Of a DNA stretch of 64,000 nucleotides, positions 8,382 to 17,962 are shown one piece after another (positions within the stretch are counted from its first letter, which is position 1; each line of letters begins with the position of its first letter). Location: assembly GCF_003385495.1 (NCBI RefSeq), contig NZ_QNUH01000018.1, forward strand, positions 16,732 to 80,731, read 5' to 3'. The position numbers and the translations under genes were made by a program. The notes under the pieces are model-generated. The model was not told the DNA's origin. It searched no databases and was given only the letters and a program-made list of their open reading frames with translations. This stretch comes from Chryseobacterium elymi (lineage in GTDB: Bacteria > Bacteroidota > Bacteroidia > Flavobacteriales > Weeksellaceae).

Positions 8382-10793
8382 ATGAAAAGGGTTTTAGTTT
8401 TATTGTTTTTAATGATCTGTTTCTTTGGTTCTTCCCAATCAAGGATTAAGGTCATTGATGAAACCAACCAGAAACCGATATCCAACGCCAAAATATCCTG
8501 CGAGGGGAAGGTTTTAGGCTTTACGGATATACAAGGCGTCCTGAAATTTAGATCATCCTGCAGTACTCTTGAAATTCAGGCGGAAAAATATCAGAAAGAA
8601 GTAGTATCTGTTGAAGCAGATATGGAAGTTTCTTTGCTGAAAAAAAATTCAAAAATAACTGATATTGAAGAGGTTGTCATTGAAGACCGAAGTGATCCGA
8701 GGGCTATAGAGATCTTAAAGAAAGTAAACCAGCTCTTCAAAAACAATTCACCGAAAAGTTTAGATTCCTATACTTTTAAGTCCTACGAAAAAATATCCCT
8801 GGATATTGATCAGGACAGTATCAATCAGTTTAACCAGTTCTTTAATGATACCCAGTTTTTCAAAAAAAAGAGAGAAAAAGATTCATTAAATAATATATCC
8901 GCCAAACAGATCTTTTCAAAAAGCAAACTCTTTCTATGGGAAAGAGCTCAGGAGTTTTTATATTCCAAACAATATGGTGAAAAGATTAATATTCTGGATA
9001 ACAGGATTTCCGGCCTCAAGCAGCCAATCTATGAAATGATCGCCATTCAGCAGAGTAACCGGGATAAGATCCCCAACCAGATCAAGCAGGAAAACAGAGG
9101 TCTTTACCGTTTTTTTCTTTCGGATACCATTGAAGTAAACGGAAGAAAAACTTTCGTAATCCGTTTCCGTGAGGTAAATTATAAAAAACCTGATAAGAGG
9201 AGAAAATACAATGGTGCGATCTATATAGACACTGATACTTACGGTATCCAGAAGATCGAGAATTTCAGCAAGAACAAAAATGACGGTATTATCACGAGTA
9301 CCTGGATTTTCTATAATAATAAATGGTTCCTGGCACAGGAAAAGGTAAAACTCAGAATGAGCAGGGTGGCTATGGAAGAGGAGAAAGATAAGACGCAAGA
9401 ACATCCTGAGAAGAAAAAGAAGACCAGTTTCGGAACGTATGCTTTTCTCACTTCCTCTTATTTTGATTTCAAATCGCCTATTGAGGAAAACCAGAATGAT
9501 TTTAAAGGCTATACATTTTCGGTGAAAAATGCAGACGGGCATCTTCTGGATCAGTACAGAACCGATCCTCTCACGGAAAGAGAAAGCAATACATATACTA
9601 CTATAGATAGCCTGGGCAAAAAATATAATATCGACAGCAAAGCGAAAATCCTTACAGGCCTTATCAATGGCCAGATCCGGATGGGAATTGTAGATTTTGC
9701 CGTAGATGAAATTGTAAACTATAACTTATATGAAGGTTTCAGATTAGGCTTAAAAGCAAAGCTTAACGAAACTTTTAATCCTTATTTCTCACCGGATTAT
9801 TATTTCGCGTATGGTTTTAAAGATGATAAATGGAAATACGGGATCGGTCTTGATATAAAGACGACACTGGATAAAAATTCATTTTTCAGAGCTGAATATT
9901 ATAATGACGTAACGGCATCGGGAGAGTTTTACAGAAGGCTGTGGAATTTCAAGATGAGAACGATGAATTATGGAAATAACATCAACAATGATAAATACTA
10001 TCATTACAAAGGGGCTTCCCTATCCTATCTGAACGATGTTACGAACGGACTGACTTTGGTTTTCGCAGCCAAAAGAAATATTGAAGAGGCTAAATTTGAT
10101 TACGAGTTCAGGGGAAAAGGCGGCGAGTTTGATAATTTCAATACATTATTTACGTTAAAATATTCCCCGAATTCTACAAATATTATGACACCTCAGGGAA
10201 AATCAATCATCGATCAGAAATATCCTGAGCTGTATTTCAACTATGAGCAGAGCTACAAAGTTCTGGGCGGAGATTTTAATTATACCCGTTTTGATGCACT
10301 ATTTGTACACAATTTCAAGACTATGTTCGGAACTACCGGGTTCAGGTTGTATGGCGGAATGGTATTGGGTGAAGCGCCTATCTGGAAACATTTTACAATG
10401 AATGGGCTGGCCTCTCCAAGAAAGGATTTTAATTTCAACTTTACGTCTTACCTGGGTTTTGCAACACTGGAGGGTGGAAAGTATTATAATGATAAATTCG
10501 TTGCCTATTATTTTACCCACAAACTTCCTTTATATTTTAAAAGTTTCGGACAGAATATTTCGAGCTTTGATTTTATACTGAGAGGAACAATCGGAGATAT
10601 GAAGCATCCGGAATATCATGAGTTCAAATTCAGAAAACTGGATCATCTGTATCAGGAAGTGGGTCTGGAATGGAATAATTTCTTATCAAGTTATTTTAAT
10701 TTAGGGTTGTTCTACAGAGTTGGGTACTATACCACTCCCAATTTCAAGCAGAATTTTGCCATTCAGTTCAAACTGAAACTATTAGAATTTTAA
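8382..10793 (+). CDS. DUF5686 family outer-membrane protein with carboxypeptidase-regulatory-like domain
   Basis: An 803-residue exported protein. A signal peptide (residues 1-19, ending SSQS) is followed by a carboxypeptidase-regulatory-like beta sandwich (about 20-90; VIDETNQKPISNAKI...GFTDIQGVLKF). The long remainder is rich in alternating aromatic strands and ends LKLLEF, a C-terminal strand with terminal Phe as in outer-membrane beta-barrels. This architecture is DUF5686, a Bacteroidota outer-membrane family of unknown function. The next two genes follow on the same strand within short gaps and may be cotranscribed. Confidence 0.8.
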   Translation: MKRVLVLLFLMICFFGSSQSRIKVIDETNQKPISNAKISCEGKVLGFTDIQGVLKFRSSCSTLEIQAEKYQKEVVSVEADMEVSLLKKNSKITDIEEVVIEDRSDPRAIEILKKVNQLFKNNSPKSLDSYTFKSYEKISLDIDQDSINQFNQFFNDTQFFKKKREKDSLNNISAKQIFSKSKLFLWERAQEFLYSKQYGEKINILDNRISGLKQPIYEMIAIQQSNRDKIPNQIKQENRGLYRFFLSDTIEVNGRKTFVIRFREVNYKKPDKRRKYNGAIYIDTDTYGIQKIENFSKNKNDGIITSTWIFYNNKWFLAQEKVKLRMSRVAMEEEKDKTQEHPEKKKKTSFGTYAFLTSSYFDFKSPIEENQNDFKGYTFSVKNADGHLLDQYRTDPLTERESNTYTTIDSLGKKYNIDSKAKILTGLINGQIRMGIVDFAVDEIVNYNLYEGFRLGLKAKLNETFNPYFSPDYYFAYGFKDDKWKYGIGLDIKTTLDKNSFFRAEYYNDVTASGEFYRRLWNFKMRTMNYGNNINNDKYYHYKGASLSYLNDVTNGLTLVFAAKRNIEEAKFDYEFRGKGGEFDNFNTLFTLKYSPNSTNIMTPQGKSIIDQKYPELYFNYEQSYKVLGGDFNYTRFDALFVHNFKTMFGTTGFRLYGGMVLGEAPIWKHFTMNGLASPRKDFNFNFTSYLGFATLEGGKYYNDKFVAYYFTHKLPLYFKSFGQNISSFDFILRGTIGDMKHPEYHEFKFRKLDHLYQEVGLEWNNFLSSYFNLGLFYRVGYYTTPNFKQNFAIQFKLKLLEF

Positions 10794-10823
10794 ACAATAT
10801 TTGTAAATACATAAAAACGAAAC

Positions 10824-11060
10824 ATGCAGCGAATAGAAATAAAAGCGGAACAGTTTTTTGAATTATTAAAACTAAAAGACACTTCAATGTGGGAGATTTT
10901 TTCGCAGATGATCGATGGTAATGAAAAGGAAATTATATTTCTTAACAATGAAGATAAAGTCCTTTTTAATTATATCCTCCCTGCCGAACAGGAAAAACTT
11001 GAGGAAGACAGAAAAGAATTTTCAAAACAGTTCTCAGATAAATTGGCTAACTTCAATTAA
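10824..11060 (+). CDS. small conserved-looking protein of unknown function
   Basis: A 78-residue acidic, probably helical protein (EQEKLEEDRKEFSKQFSDKL near the C terminus) with no signal peptide or TM. It lies 30 bases after the DUF5686 gene and 9 bases before the M28 peptidase gene on the same strand, so it is very likely a real operon member. I do not recognise the family. Confidence 0.65.
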   Translation: MQRIEIKAEQFFELLKLKDTSMWEIFSQMIDGNEKEIIFLNNEDKVLFNYILPAEQEKLEEDRKEFSKQFSDKLANFN

Positions 11061-11069
11061 AAATTTTAA

Positions 11070-12539
11070 ATGAATAAAAGCTACGTATTCTCTCTATTGA
11101 GTATTCTCCTTTTCAGCTTTGGAAATGCTCAGAATTATAAAAAGCCTTTAGTTTCTGCCATCAAAGAAGCCGATTTAAGGAAAGACATGTATGAGCTTGC
11201 TGCAGATCAGTTCTGGGGACGTGAAGCAGGAACTTTAGATGAATTAAAAGTTTCAATGTGGCTTGCCGACAAAGCCAAAGAAGCCGGAATGAAACCCGCC
11301 GGTGACAACGGTACATTTTTCCAGTTTTTTGACATGTATAGGCATCAGGTGACCTCTCAAAGTAGTTTGAAAATTGGAAACAGCAGCCTTAAGCTCTGGA
11401 AAGATTTTCTTGTTGCAGAACCCGTCAATGCAGCGATTGAGACTGAAATTGTGTACGCAGGAAATACAGAGCCTGAAGAGCTTTCCAAATTAAATATCAA
11501 AGGAAAAGTTCTTGCCGTGAATGCCTCCGATAAAAATATCAACAAGGAAATGACTCTTTTTGTAAGAAGATATCCCGGTTTTGTAAGAACAAAATATTAC
11601 AACAAAGCTCTTGAACAGGGCGCAAAAGCCGTGATTTTCATCACGGATCATATTTCCGAAAAAAGCTGGGTTGAAGTTCTCCCTCAAATGACGAGAGGAA
11701 CTTACGGCGTAGAAGGTCTGAGAGAGAAAATAACGGATAATATTCCTGTTGTATGGATCAAGAAAGAAAATGCAGACTGGGTAAAAAACAATCCTAAAAT
11801 TGCTCTGAACCTAATCACAGAAACCTATAAATATCCTTCTGTAAACATCATCGGAAAAATTGAAGGCACAGATCCTGCCCTTAAAGAAGAATACGTTTTG
11901 CTGAGCGGTCACCAGGATCATGACGGAATCAGACATCCTGTGAAAAATGACACTATCTACAATGGTGCCGACGATAATGCCAGTACATGCGTTGCCATGC
12001 TTGCCATGGCCAGAGCTTACAAGAAACAGCCCGGAAAAAGAAGTATTTTGTTTGTTTTCCATGGAGCGGAAGAAAGAGGATTGCTGGGTTCCAGATGGCA
12101 CGCTGCTCATCCGGTCGTTCCGAAAGAAAAGATTGTAGCTGTTCTGAACGGTGATATGATCGGTAGAAATGATAATAATGAAGCCGCTCTTCTGGGAGGA
12201 AATTCTCCGCATAAAAATTCTGAGGAACTGGTAAAAATGGCCGAAGATGCCAATAATGAAAGTACAAAATTCAAATACCTGAAAGACTGGGATTCTCCAA
12301 ATCACGCTGAATATTTCTACTTTAGAAGCGATCATTTACCGTATGCAAAAATTGGAATTCCCGCTGTATTTTTCACAAGTGTTCTGCATGACCAGTACCA
12401 TACCCCTCAGGATGAATCTGAAAATATCAATTACAAAAAACTGTATAAAATGACGGAATGGATGTACAGGACATCCTGGAAAGTAGCCAATGAGGCTGAA
12501 CGCCCGAAAGTGATTTCTAATTTTACGCTTGAGAGATAA
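11070..12539 (+). CDS. secreted M28-family zinc metallopeptidase with PA-like insert
   Basis: A 489-residue protein with signal peptide (residues 1-20, ending GNAQ). A PA-type domain lies at about 120-250. The M28 catalytic domain then shows the two-zinc ligands in order: SGHQDHDG, NGADDNAST, the catalytic HGAEERGLLGS, NGDMIGRND, and the final DQYHTPQDE. Members are aminopeptidases or glutamate carboxypeptidase-like enzymes releasing N-terminal residues from peptides outside the cytoplasm. Length and active site are complete. Exact specificity cannot be read from the sequence. Confidence 0.9.
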   Translation: MNKSYVFSLLSILLFSFGNAQNYKKPLVSAIKEADLRKDMYELAADQFWGREAGTLDELKVSMWLADKAKEAGMKPAGDNGTFFQFFDMYRHQVTSQSSLKIGNSSLKLWKDFLVAEPVNAAIETEIVYAGNTEPEELSKLNIKGKVLAVNASDKNINKEMTLFVRRYPGFVRTKYYNKALEQGAKAVIFITDHISEKSWVEVLPQMTRGTYGVEGLREKITDNIPVVWIKKENADWVKNNPKIALNLITETYKYPSVNIIGKIEGTDPALKEEYVLLSGHQDHDGIRHPVKNDTIYNGADDNASTCVAMLAMARAYKKQPGKRSILFVFHGAEERGLLGSRWHAAHPVVPKEKIVAVLNGDMIGRNDNNEAALLGGNSPHKNSEELVKMAEDANNESTKFKYLKDWDSPNHAEYFYFRSDHLPYAKIGIPAVFFTSVLHDQYHTPQDESENINYKKLYKMTEWMYRTSWKVANEAERPKVISNFTLER

Positions 12540-12544
12540 ATAAA

Positions 12545-12581
12545 AGTTTCGGCGGCCCTACGGGCCGCCGAAACTCCTTTT
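12545..12581 (+). terminator. strong GC-rich terminator after the M28 gene
   Basis: A perfect 14-bp stem (AGTTTCGGCGGCCC paired with GGGCCGCCGAAACT) with loop TAC, followed by CCTTTTTG. Confidence 0.85.
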
Positions 12582-12582
12582 T

Positions 12583-12617
12583 GTCATGGCGAGGAGCATG
12601 GCGACGAAGCAATCTCT
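12583..12617 (+). repeat. dispersed GTCATxGCGAGGAG...GAAGCAATCTC element
   Basis: GTCATGGCGAGGAGCATGGC, then GACGAAGCAATCTC. This is a common dispersed intergenic element in bacterial genomes; a degraded copy is at 5467-5497. The short frame over 12581-12781 is an accident of this repeat, not a gene. Confidence 0.55.
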
Positions 12618-12681
12618 TTACTTTTTATTTTCAGATTGCTTTTCCCTGGCTCATAATAGATTATGCGAAATATTTTATATT

Positions 12682-13507
12682 ATTCTTTTGTCTTGAAACA
12701 AAAGAATCAAAAGTTCAAGACCGGGAAACTTCCGCTAAAAATGAATCCTGTTCTCTAAAAATTCTAAAACTTGCGCGGTAGCAATCTATGTTGAGAATCA
12801 AAAGTGCTCCCGCGCTTCAGACAGTAAAATTTTCTTAACGTTCACAGGAATCATTTTCTTAACGCTCCATTTTCCTATGTCGACATTGCCACTGTTATAA
12901 AAACTATCCTCAAAACATCTGTCAATCCCTTAAAATTTGGGGTTAAAAATCTGCGTCATCTGCAAAATCTGCGAAGAGACTTAAATACATTCTTTTGTCT
13001 TGAAACAAAAGAATCAAAAATTAAAGACCGGGAAACTTCCGCTAAAAATGAATCCTGTTCTCTAAAAATTCTAAAACTTGCGCGGCGGCAATCTATGTTG
13101 AGAATCAAAAGTGCTCCCACGCTTCGGACAGTAGAATTTTCTTAACGTTCACAGGAATCATTTTCTTAACGCTCCATTTTCCTATGTCGACATTGCCACT
13201 GTTATAAAAACTATCCTCAAAACAGCTGTCAATCCCTTAAAATTTGGGGTTAAAAATCCGCGTCATCTGCAAAATCTGCGAGGAGACTTAAATACATTCT
13301 TTTGTCGTGAAACAAAAGAATCAAAAATTAAAGACCGGGAAACTTCCGCTAAAAATGAATCCTGTTCTCTAAAAATTCTAAAACTTGCGCGGCGGCAATC
13401 TATGTTGAGAATCAAAAGTGCTCCCGCACTTCGGACAGTAGAATTTTCTTAACGTTCACAGGAATCATTTTCTTAACGCTCCATTTTCCTATGTCAACAT
13501 TGCTCTC
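12682..13507. repeat. tandem repeat, period 307 bp, about 2.7 copies
   Basis: The segment starting ATTCTTTTGTCTTGAAACAA recurs at 12682, 12989 and 13296, exactly 307 bp apart, with few substitutions (for example GTCTTG becomes GTCGTG in the third copy). Each unit carries an internal inverted repeat (TTCTTTTGTCTTGAAACAAAAGAA), a CTAAAAATTCTAAAACTTGCGCGG block, CTTAACGTTCACAGGAATC, TATGTCGACATTGC and the CTGCAAAATCTGCGAG motif. No long ORF. The third copy breaks off near 13507 before ilvA. Confidence 0.9.
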
Positions 13508-13564
13508 TGAAGCTCAAAAATCTGCAAAATCTGCGAGCGATAATAATTAAATCAATTCAAATTT

Positions 13565-14821
13565 TTAAATAAGTAGATTCATCAAAGACGGATCATTATT
13601 CAGATAATTGACAAAAAAATCATATTTCTTCATGTTATCGAGCAGCGGAGTAAAATCTTCACTATCTTTTAATCCAATTCCTAAAACAGCAATTCCTTTC
13701 TCTTTTGAGTTCTTTTGCGTGTATTCAAAAAAAGTAATGTCATCATTCGGCCCCAAAACATTCATCACAAAAGTTTTCAAAGCTCCCGGACGCTGTGCAA
13801 ATCTAACGAGAAAATAATGCTTTAACCCTGCATGAAGAAGAGCTTTTTCTTTGATCTCTTCCATCCGGGTAATATCATTATTACTGCCACTGATGATACA
13901 GACCACATTTTTTCCTCTGATCTGATCTTTATATTTTCCCAGTGCAGCCACAGAAAGAGCCCCGGCAGGTTCCACGACCACAGCATCTTTATTGTAGAGG
14001 GAAAGAATAGTTTCGCACACCATTCCTTCATCCACTAAAGCCATATCGTGCAGCACATTTTTACAGAGTTCGAAATTAAGATCTCCTACTTTCTGTACAG
14101 CCGCTCCATCTACAAAACGGCTGATTTTTTCAAGAAGCACCGGTTGTCCTTTTTCCAGTGCCTTTTTCATGCTTGCTGCTGCAGAAGGTTCTACCCCTAT
14201 AATCTTCGTGTCTGGTGATAATTCCCGGAATACAGAACAAACGCCTGCAGCCAAACCACCACCTCCAACCGGAAGAAAAAGATAATCAACAGGCTCATCC
14301 GACTGCTCAAGAATCTCCAGCGCTGCTGTTGCCTGACCATTAATAATATCCTGATCATCGAACGGGTGAATAAATATCCCCTGATTCTCTTTACAGAACT
14401 TCAATGCGGCATCCTTAGCTTCATCGAAAGTATCCCCGTAAAGCACAATATCTATATCATCTCCTCCAAACATTTTTACCTGTTCCAGCTTTTGTCCCGG
14501 CGTGGGCAAAGGCATGAAAATAGTTCCTTTCACCTTCATCGTACTGCATGCAAAAGCTACTCCCTGAGCATGGTTCCCCGCACTGGCACAAACCACACCC
14601 TTTGCAAGATCTTCAGGAGACATCACAGCCATTTTATTGTAAGCTCCCCTGATTTTGTAGGATCTCACCTGCTGCAGGTCTTCTCTTTTAAAGCTGATAT
14701 TTGCATCATAAATACCGGAGAGATTATTATTGATCGCCAGAGGCGTTCTTACCACTACATTTCTGAGTCTTTTTGCTGCTTTGTAGACATTGTCCAAAAC
14801 AGAAGGATACGTTTCTTCCAT
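13565..14821 (-). CDS. ilvA: threonine dehydratase (threonine ammonia-lyase)
   Basis: PLP enzyme converting threonine to 2-oxobutanoate, the first step to isoleucine. The ATG at 14821 is preferred: it lies 11 bases after the ilvC stop and starts MEETYPSVLDNVYKAAKRL, whereas the longer frame overlaps ilvC. The PLP lysine lies in SFKREDLQQVRSYKIRGAYN. The glycine loop is FLPVGGGGLAAG and the serine end is IISGSNNDI. The C-terminal part (about 330-418; RFAQRPGALKTFVMNVLG) is one ACT-like regulatory domain for feedback control. About 418 residues. Last gene of the ilv operon. Confidence 0.93.
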   Translation of the reverse strand: MEETYPSVLDNVYKAAKRLRNVVVRTPLAINNNLSGIYDANISFKREDLQQVRSYKIRGAYNKMAVMSPEDLAKGVVCASAGNHAQGVAFACSTMKVKGTIFMPLPTPGQKLEQVKMFGGDDIDIVLYGDTFDEAKDAALKFCKENQGIFIHPFDDQDIINGQATAALEILEQSDEPVDYLFLPVGGGGLAAGVCSVFRELSPDTKIIGVEPSAAASMKKALEKGQPVLLEKISRFVDGAAVQKVGDLNFELCKNVLHDMALVDEGMVCETILSLYNKDAVVVEPAGALSVAALGKYKDQIRGKNVVCIISGSNNDITRMEEIKEKALLHAGLKHYFLVRFAQRPGALKTFVMNVLGPNDDITFFEYTQKNSKEKGIAVLGIGLKDSEDFTPLLDNMKKYDFFVNYLNNDPSLMNLLI

Positions 14822-14832
14822 TATTTTCGTGA

Positions 14833-15879
14833 TTAATTGTTCTCTGGTCTGAGGCTGCGGACGGTTTTTCCTGCTCTCCACATTTCGCTTTCTCTAAGCT
14901 CAGTCAGTTCTACTTCCAGTTTTTCCCTGTAATCGTGTTTGCTGTTACTGTCGATGGAACGCTGGGCTTCATCTCCTTTGGCAACACTTTCATACAATTC
15001 TTCAAATAATGGAGAAGTAGCATCTCTGAAACGTTTCCACCAGTCCAGTGCTCCTCTCTGTGCTGTGGTACTACAGTTCGCATACATCCAGTCCATACCG
15101 TTTTCTGCAACCAATGGCATTAATGATTGTGTAAGTTCTTCAACTGTTTCGTTAAATGCTTCGGAAGGACTGTGCCCATTTTTCCTCAACACATCGTATT
15201 GGGCGGCAAATATTCCCTGTACGGCACCCATTAATGTTCCTCTTTCTCCCGCAAGGTCGCTGAACACCTCCTTTTTAAAATCTGTTTCAAATAAATACCC
15301 GCTTCCGATAGCTATTCCCAATGCAGTCACTCTTTCTCTTGCTTTTCCGGTGGCATCCTGATATACGGCAAAACTACTGTTCAATCCACGATCCTGCAGG
15401 AACATTCTTCTTAATGATGTTCCGGATCCTTTAGGGGCAACCAGAAATACATCAACCTCAGCCGGCGGAATAATTCCTGTTCTTTCATTAAAGGTAATTC
15501 CGAAACCGTGAGAAAAATACAGTGCTTTTCCGGGGGTAAGATGCTGTTTTACTTTCGGCCAGTATTCGATCTGGGCCGCATCACTCAAGAGATAGCAAAT
15601 AATCGTTCCTTTTTGCAGCGCTTCTTCTATTTCGAATAAGGTTTCTCCCGGTACAAATCCATCTGCTACAGCTTTATCCCAGGATTTTGAGTTTTTTCTC
15701 TGGCCCACGATCACATTGATTCCGTTGTCTTTCTGGTTCAGTGCCTGTCCCGGCCCCTGTACGCCATAGCCGATCACGGCTACGATCTCATCCTTTAATA
15801 CTTCCTGAGCCTTATCTAATGGAAATTCCTCTCTTGTTACTACATTTTCTTCTACTCCGCCAAAATTCAATTTTGCCAT
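14833..15879 (-). CDS. ilvC: ketol-acid reductoisomerase
   Basis: NADPH- and Mg-dependent isomerisation and reduction of acetolactate or acetohydroxybutyrate, step 2 of branched-chain synthesis. The N-terminal Rossmann domain shows VAVIGYGVQGPGQALNQ (about residues 34-50), a lineage variant of the usual GYGSQG. The knotted C-terminal domain carries SDLAGERGTLMG and NCSTTAQRGALDW with the metal-binding acidic residues. 348 residues, class I length. It lies between ilvN and ilvA on the same strand. Confidence 0.95.
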   Translation of the reverse strand: MAKLNFGGVEENVVTREEFPLDKAQEVLKDEIVAVIGYGVQGPGQALNQKDNGINVIVGQRKNSKSWDKAVADGFVPGETLFEIEEALQKGTIICYLLSDAAQIEYWPKVKQHLTPGKALYFSHGFGITFNERTGIIPPAEVDVFLVAPKGSGTSLRRMFLQDRGLNSSFAVYQDATGKARERVTALGIAIGSGYLFETDFKKEVFSDLAGERGTLMGAVQGIFAAQYDVLRKNGHSPSEAFNETVEELTQSLMPLVAENGMDWMYANCSTTAQRGALDWWKRFRDATSPLFEELYESVAKGDEAQRSIDSNSKHDYREKLEVELTELRESEMWRAGKTVRSLRPENN

Positions 15880-15926
15880 TTTTAAAATTTTTATATGTTG
15901 TTAATGATATTTGATTGTTGCTTTAT

Positions 15927-16208
15927 TCAGCTTGCGTGTGCAGCTGCGGTCAGGTATGGATTTTTATGGTAATGGACCTCAAGAACATCTACCTGTTTTT
16001 CCATCTGCCGGGTAATTTTCTGTACAGATTCTTCCGTTTCCCTGATAACGATGACAAACTTTTTTATTTTTTCAATATCGGAAGGCCCTGCATTAAAATT
16101 CACAATAGAGATTCTTCTCCTTGAAAAAATAGCATTGATCCTGCCGATCAGCCCCAGATAATCTTCTGTGTAGGCTGTTATGGTGTATTCCCTGTTTTCT
16201 GAATTCAT
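15927..16208 (-). CDS. ilvN: acetolactate synthase small (regulatory) subunit
   Basis: A 93-residue single ACT domain: YTITAYTEDYLGLIGRINAIF, then ISIVNFNAGPSDIEKIKKFV. It binds end-product amino acids and modulates the large subunit encoded just upstream. It lacks the C-terminal half of longer IlvH-type subunits (about 160 residues) but matches the short IlvN type (E. coli IlvN is about 96 residues), so it need not be truncated. The stop is followed by 47 bases before ilvC. Confidence 0.9.
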   Translation of the reverse strand: MNSENREYTITAYTEDYLGLIGRINAIFSRRRISIVNFNAGPSDIEKIKKFVIVIRETEESVQKITRQMEKQVDVLEVHYHKNPYLTAAAHAS

Positions 16209-16227
16209 CTTTTTCCTATTTAAATTG

Positions 16228-17955
16228 TTATGTCTTATTATTGGTCAGTACGATCTCTGATACGCTTTTCCCCTGAGGAATCATTGGAAAAACATTGTGT
16301 TCTTTCCCGGTCATGACTTCAAGCAGAAAGGCTCCTTTATGATGAAGCATTTCACTAAGCCCTGCTTCCAGGTCTTCTCTCTCCGCCACTTTTCTTCCCG
16401 GGATTTTATATCCTTTGGCTACCTGTACAAAATCCGGACTCTGAATATCTACCGAGGAATATCTTTCCTCGTGAAAAAGTTCCTGCCACTGTCTTACCAT
16501 TCCCAGATAGCAGTTATTAAGGATCAGGATCTTGATATCCGGCTGATACTGCATGAGTGTTCCCAATTCCTGGATATTCATTTGTGCACCACCATCTCCC
16601 ATCACCGCAATAACATGACGGTTGCTTACTCCATAAGCGGCTCCTATTGCAGCCGGAAGGCAGAATCCCATGGTTCCTAGTCCTCCACTGGTGATATTGC
16701 TTCTGGAATGTTTAAAAGATGAATATCTGCAGGTAGCCATCTGATGCTGCCCTACATCCGTTACGATCACAGCTTCACCCTGAGTTATATCATTCAGGTG
16801 CCGAATCACTTCTCCCATCGTAATTTCTCCTTCGGAAGGATACAATTCGTGGCTGATCAGCTGATGATGTTCAATTTCATAACAGTCTTTAAACTTTTGA
16901 TGCCAGTCCGTATGCGCTCCCGGTTCTATCAGCTGTGTTAAAAGTGGTAAGGTTTCTTTGCAGTTTCCGAGAATGGGAACCTCAACTTTTACATTTTTAT
17001 TGATCTCTGCTTTGTCAATATCCAGATGGATAATTCTCGCCTGTTTTGCATATTGATCCAGCCTTCCGGTCACACGGTCATCAAAGCGCATTCCCACTGC
17101 AATCAGCACATCACATTCATTGGTAAGGATATTGGGACCGTAGTTTCCATGCATTCCTACCATTCCTACAGACTGTGGATGGTCCGTTGGGATCGCGCTC
17201 ATTCCTAAGACCGTCCATGCTACCGGAATTCCTGATTTCTCAGCAAACTGTAAAAACTCCTCCTCTGCTTTTCCCAGCATAATCCCCTGACCTGCAATGA
17301 TGAAAGGCCTTTCTGCATGATTAATCAAAAAAGAAGCTTTTTCAATAGCATCCATATGGGGAACAGGATCAGGTCTGTAACTTCTCAAAGAATCACAAAG
17401 TGTGTAACCTTTGTTGAACACCTTTTGCAGCTGGGCATTTTTCGTAACATCGATTAATACCGGGCCTGGTCTTCCTGATCTTGCAATGTAGAACGCTTTC
17501 GCCAATACTTCCGGAAGTTCATCGGCATTGGTTACCTGGTAATTCCACTTGGTAACGGGGCTGGTAACATTCATGACATCGATTTCCTGAAACGCATCGG
17601 TTCCCAGAAGATGGTCAAAAACCTGTCCCGTAATGCATACAATAGGTGTATTATCCAACAGGGCATCAGCTAATCCTGTTACCAAATTGGTTGCTCCCGG
17701 ACCACTTGTCGCTAATACTACTCCCACTTCTCCGGATACTCTGGCAAGCCCCTGCGCTGCATGGACCGCTCCCTGCTCATGGCGGACCAGAATATGCTCC
17801 AGCTGATCTTTATAGTCGTAAAGGGCGTCATAAATAGGGATAATGGCACCGCCCGGATATCCGAATATGGTTTTTACCCCTTCCTGAAGAAATGCTTCAA
17901 GGATGATCCGGCTGCCGCTGATTTCTGTTTCTGTGGATACATTTAGATTCTTCAT
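16228..17955 (-). CDS. ilvB: acetolactate synthase large subunit
   Basis: TPP- and FAD-dependent condensation of pyruvate with pyruvate or 2-oxobutanoate. In 575 residues the N-terminal PYR domain carries the catalytic glutamate in ILVRHEQGAVHAAQG (about 57-70). A central FAD-binding domain follows. The PP domain has GGLGTMGFCLPAAIGAAYG and the ThDP motif GDGGAQMNIQELGTL...NNCYLGMVRQW. It lies 19 bases before ilvN and 7 bases after ilvD. Confidence 0.96.
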   Translation of the reverse strand: MKNLNVSTETEISGSRIILEAFLQEGVKTIFGYPGGAIIPIYDALYDYKDQLEHILVRHEQGAVHAAQGLARVSGEVGVVLATSGPGATNLVTGLADALLDNTPIVCITGQVFDHLLGTDAFQEIDVMNVTSPVTKWNYQVTNADELPEVLAKAFYIARSGRPGPVLIDVTKNAQLQKVFNKGYTLCDSLRSYRPDPVPHMDAIEKASFLINHAERPFIIAGQGIMLGKAEEEFLQFAEKSGIPVAWTVLGMSAIPTDHPQSVGMVGMHGNYGPNILTNECDVLIAVGMRFDDRVTGRLDQYAKQARIIHLDIDKAEINKNVKVEVPILGNCKETLPLLTQLIEPGAHTDWHQKFKDCYEIEHHQLISHELYPSEGEITMGEVIRHLNDITQGEAVIVTDVGQHQMATCRYSSFKHSRSNITSGGLGTMGFCLPAAIGAAYGVSNRHVIAVMGDGGAQMNIQELGTLMQYQPDIKILILNNCYLGMVRQWQELFHEERYSSVDIQSPDFVQVAKGYKIPGRKVAEREDLEAGLSEMLHHKGAFLLEVMTGKEHNVFPMIPQGKSVSEIVLTNNKT

Positions 17956-17962
17956 TGTCTAT

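Noticed and set aside
15927..16208. Truncated ilvN
   Set aside because: At 93 residues it matches the short IlvN type with a complete ACT domain; no remnant of a C-terminal half follows in any frame that I can see.
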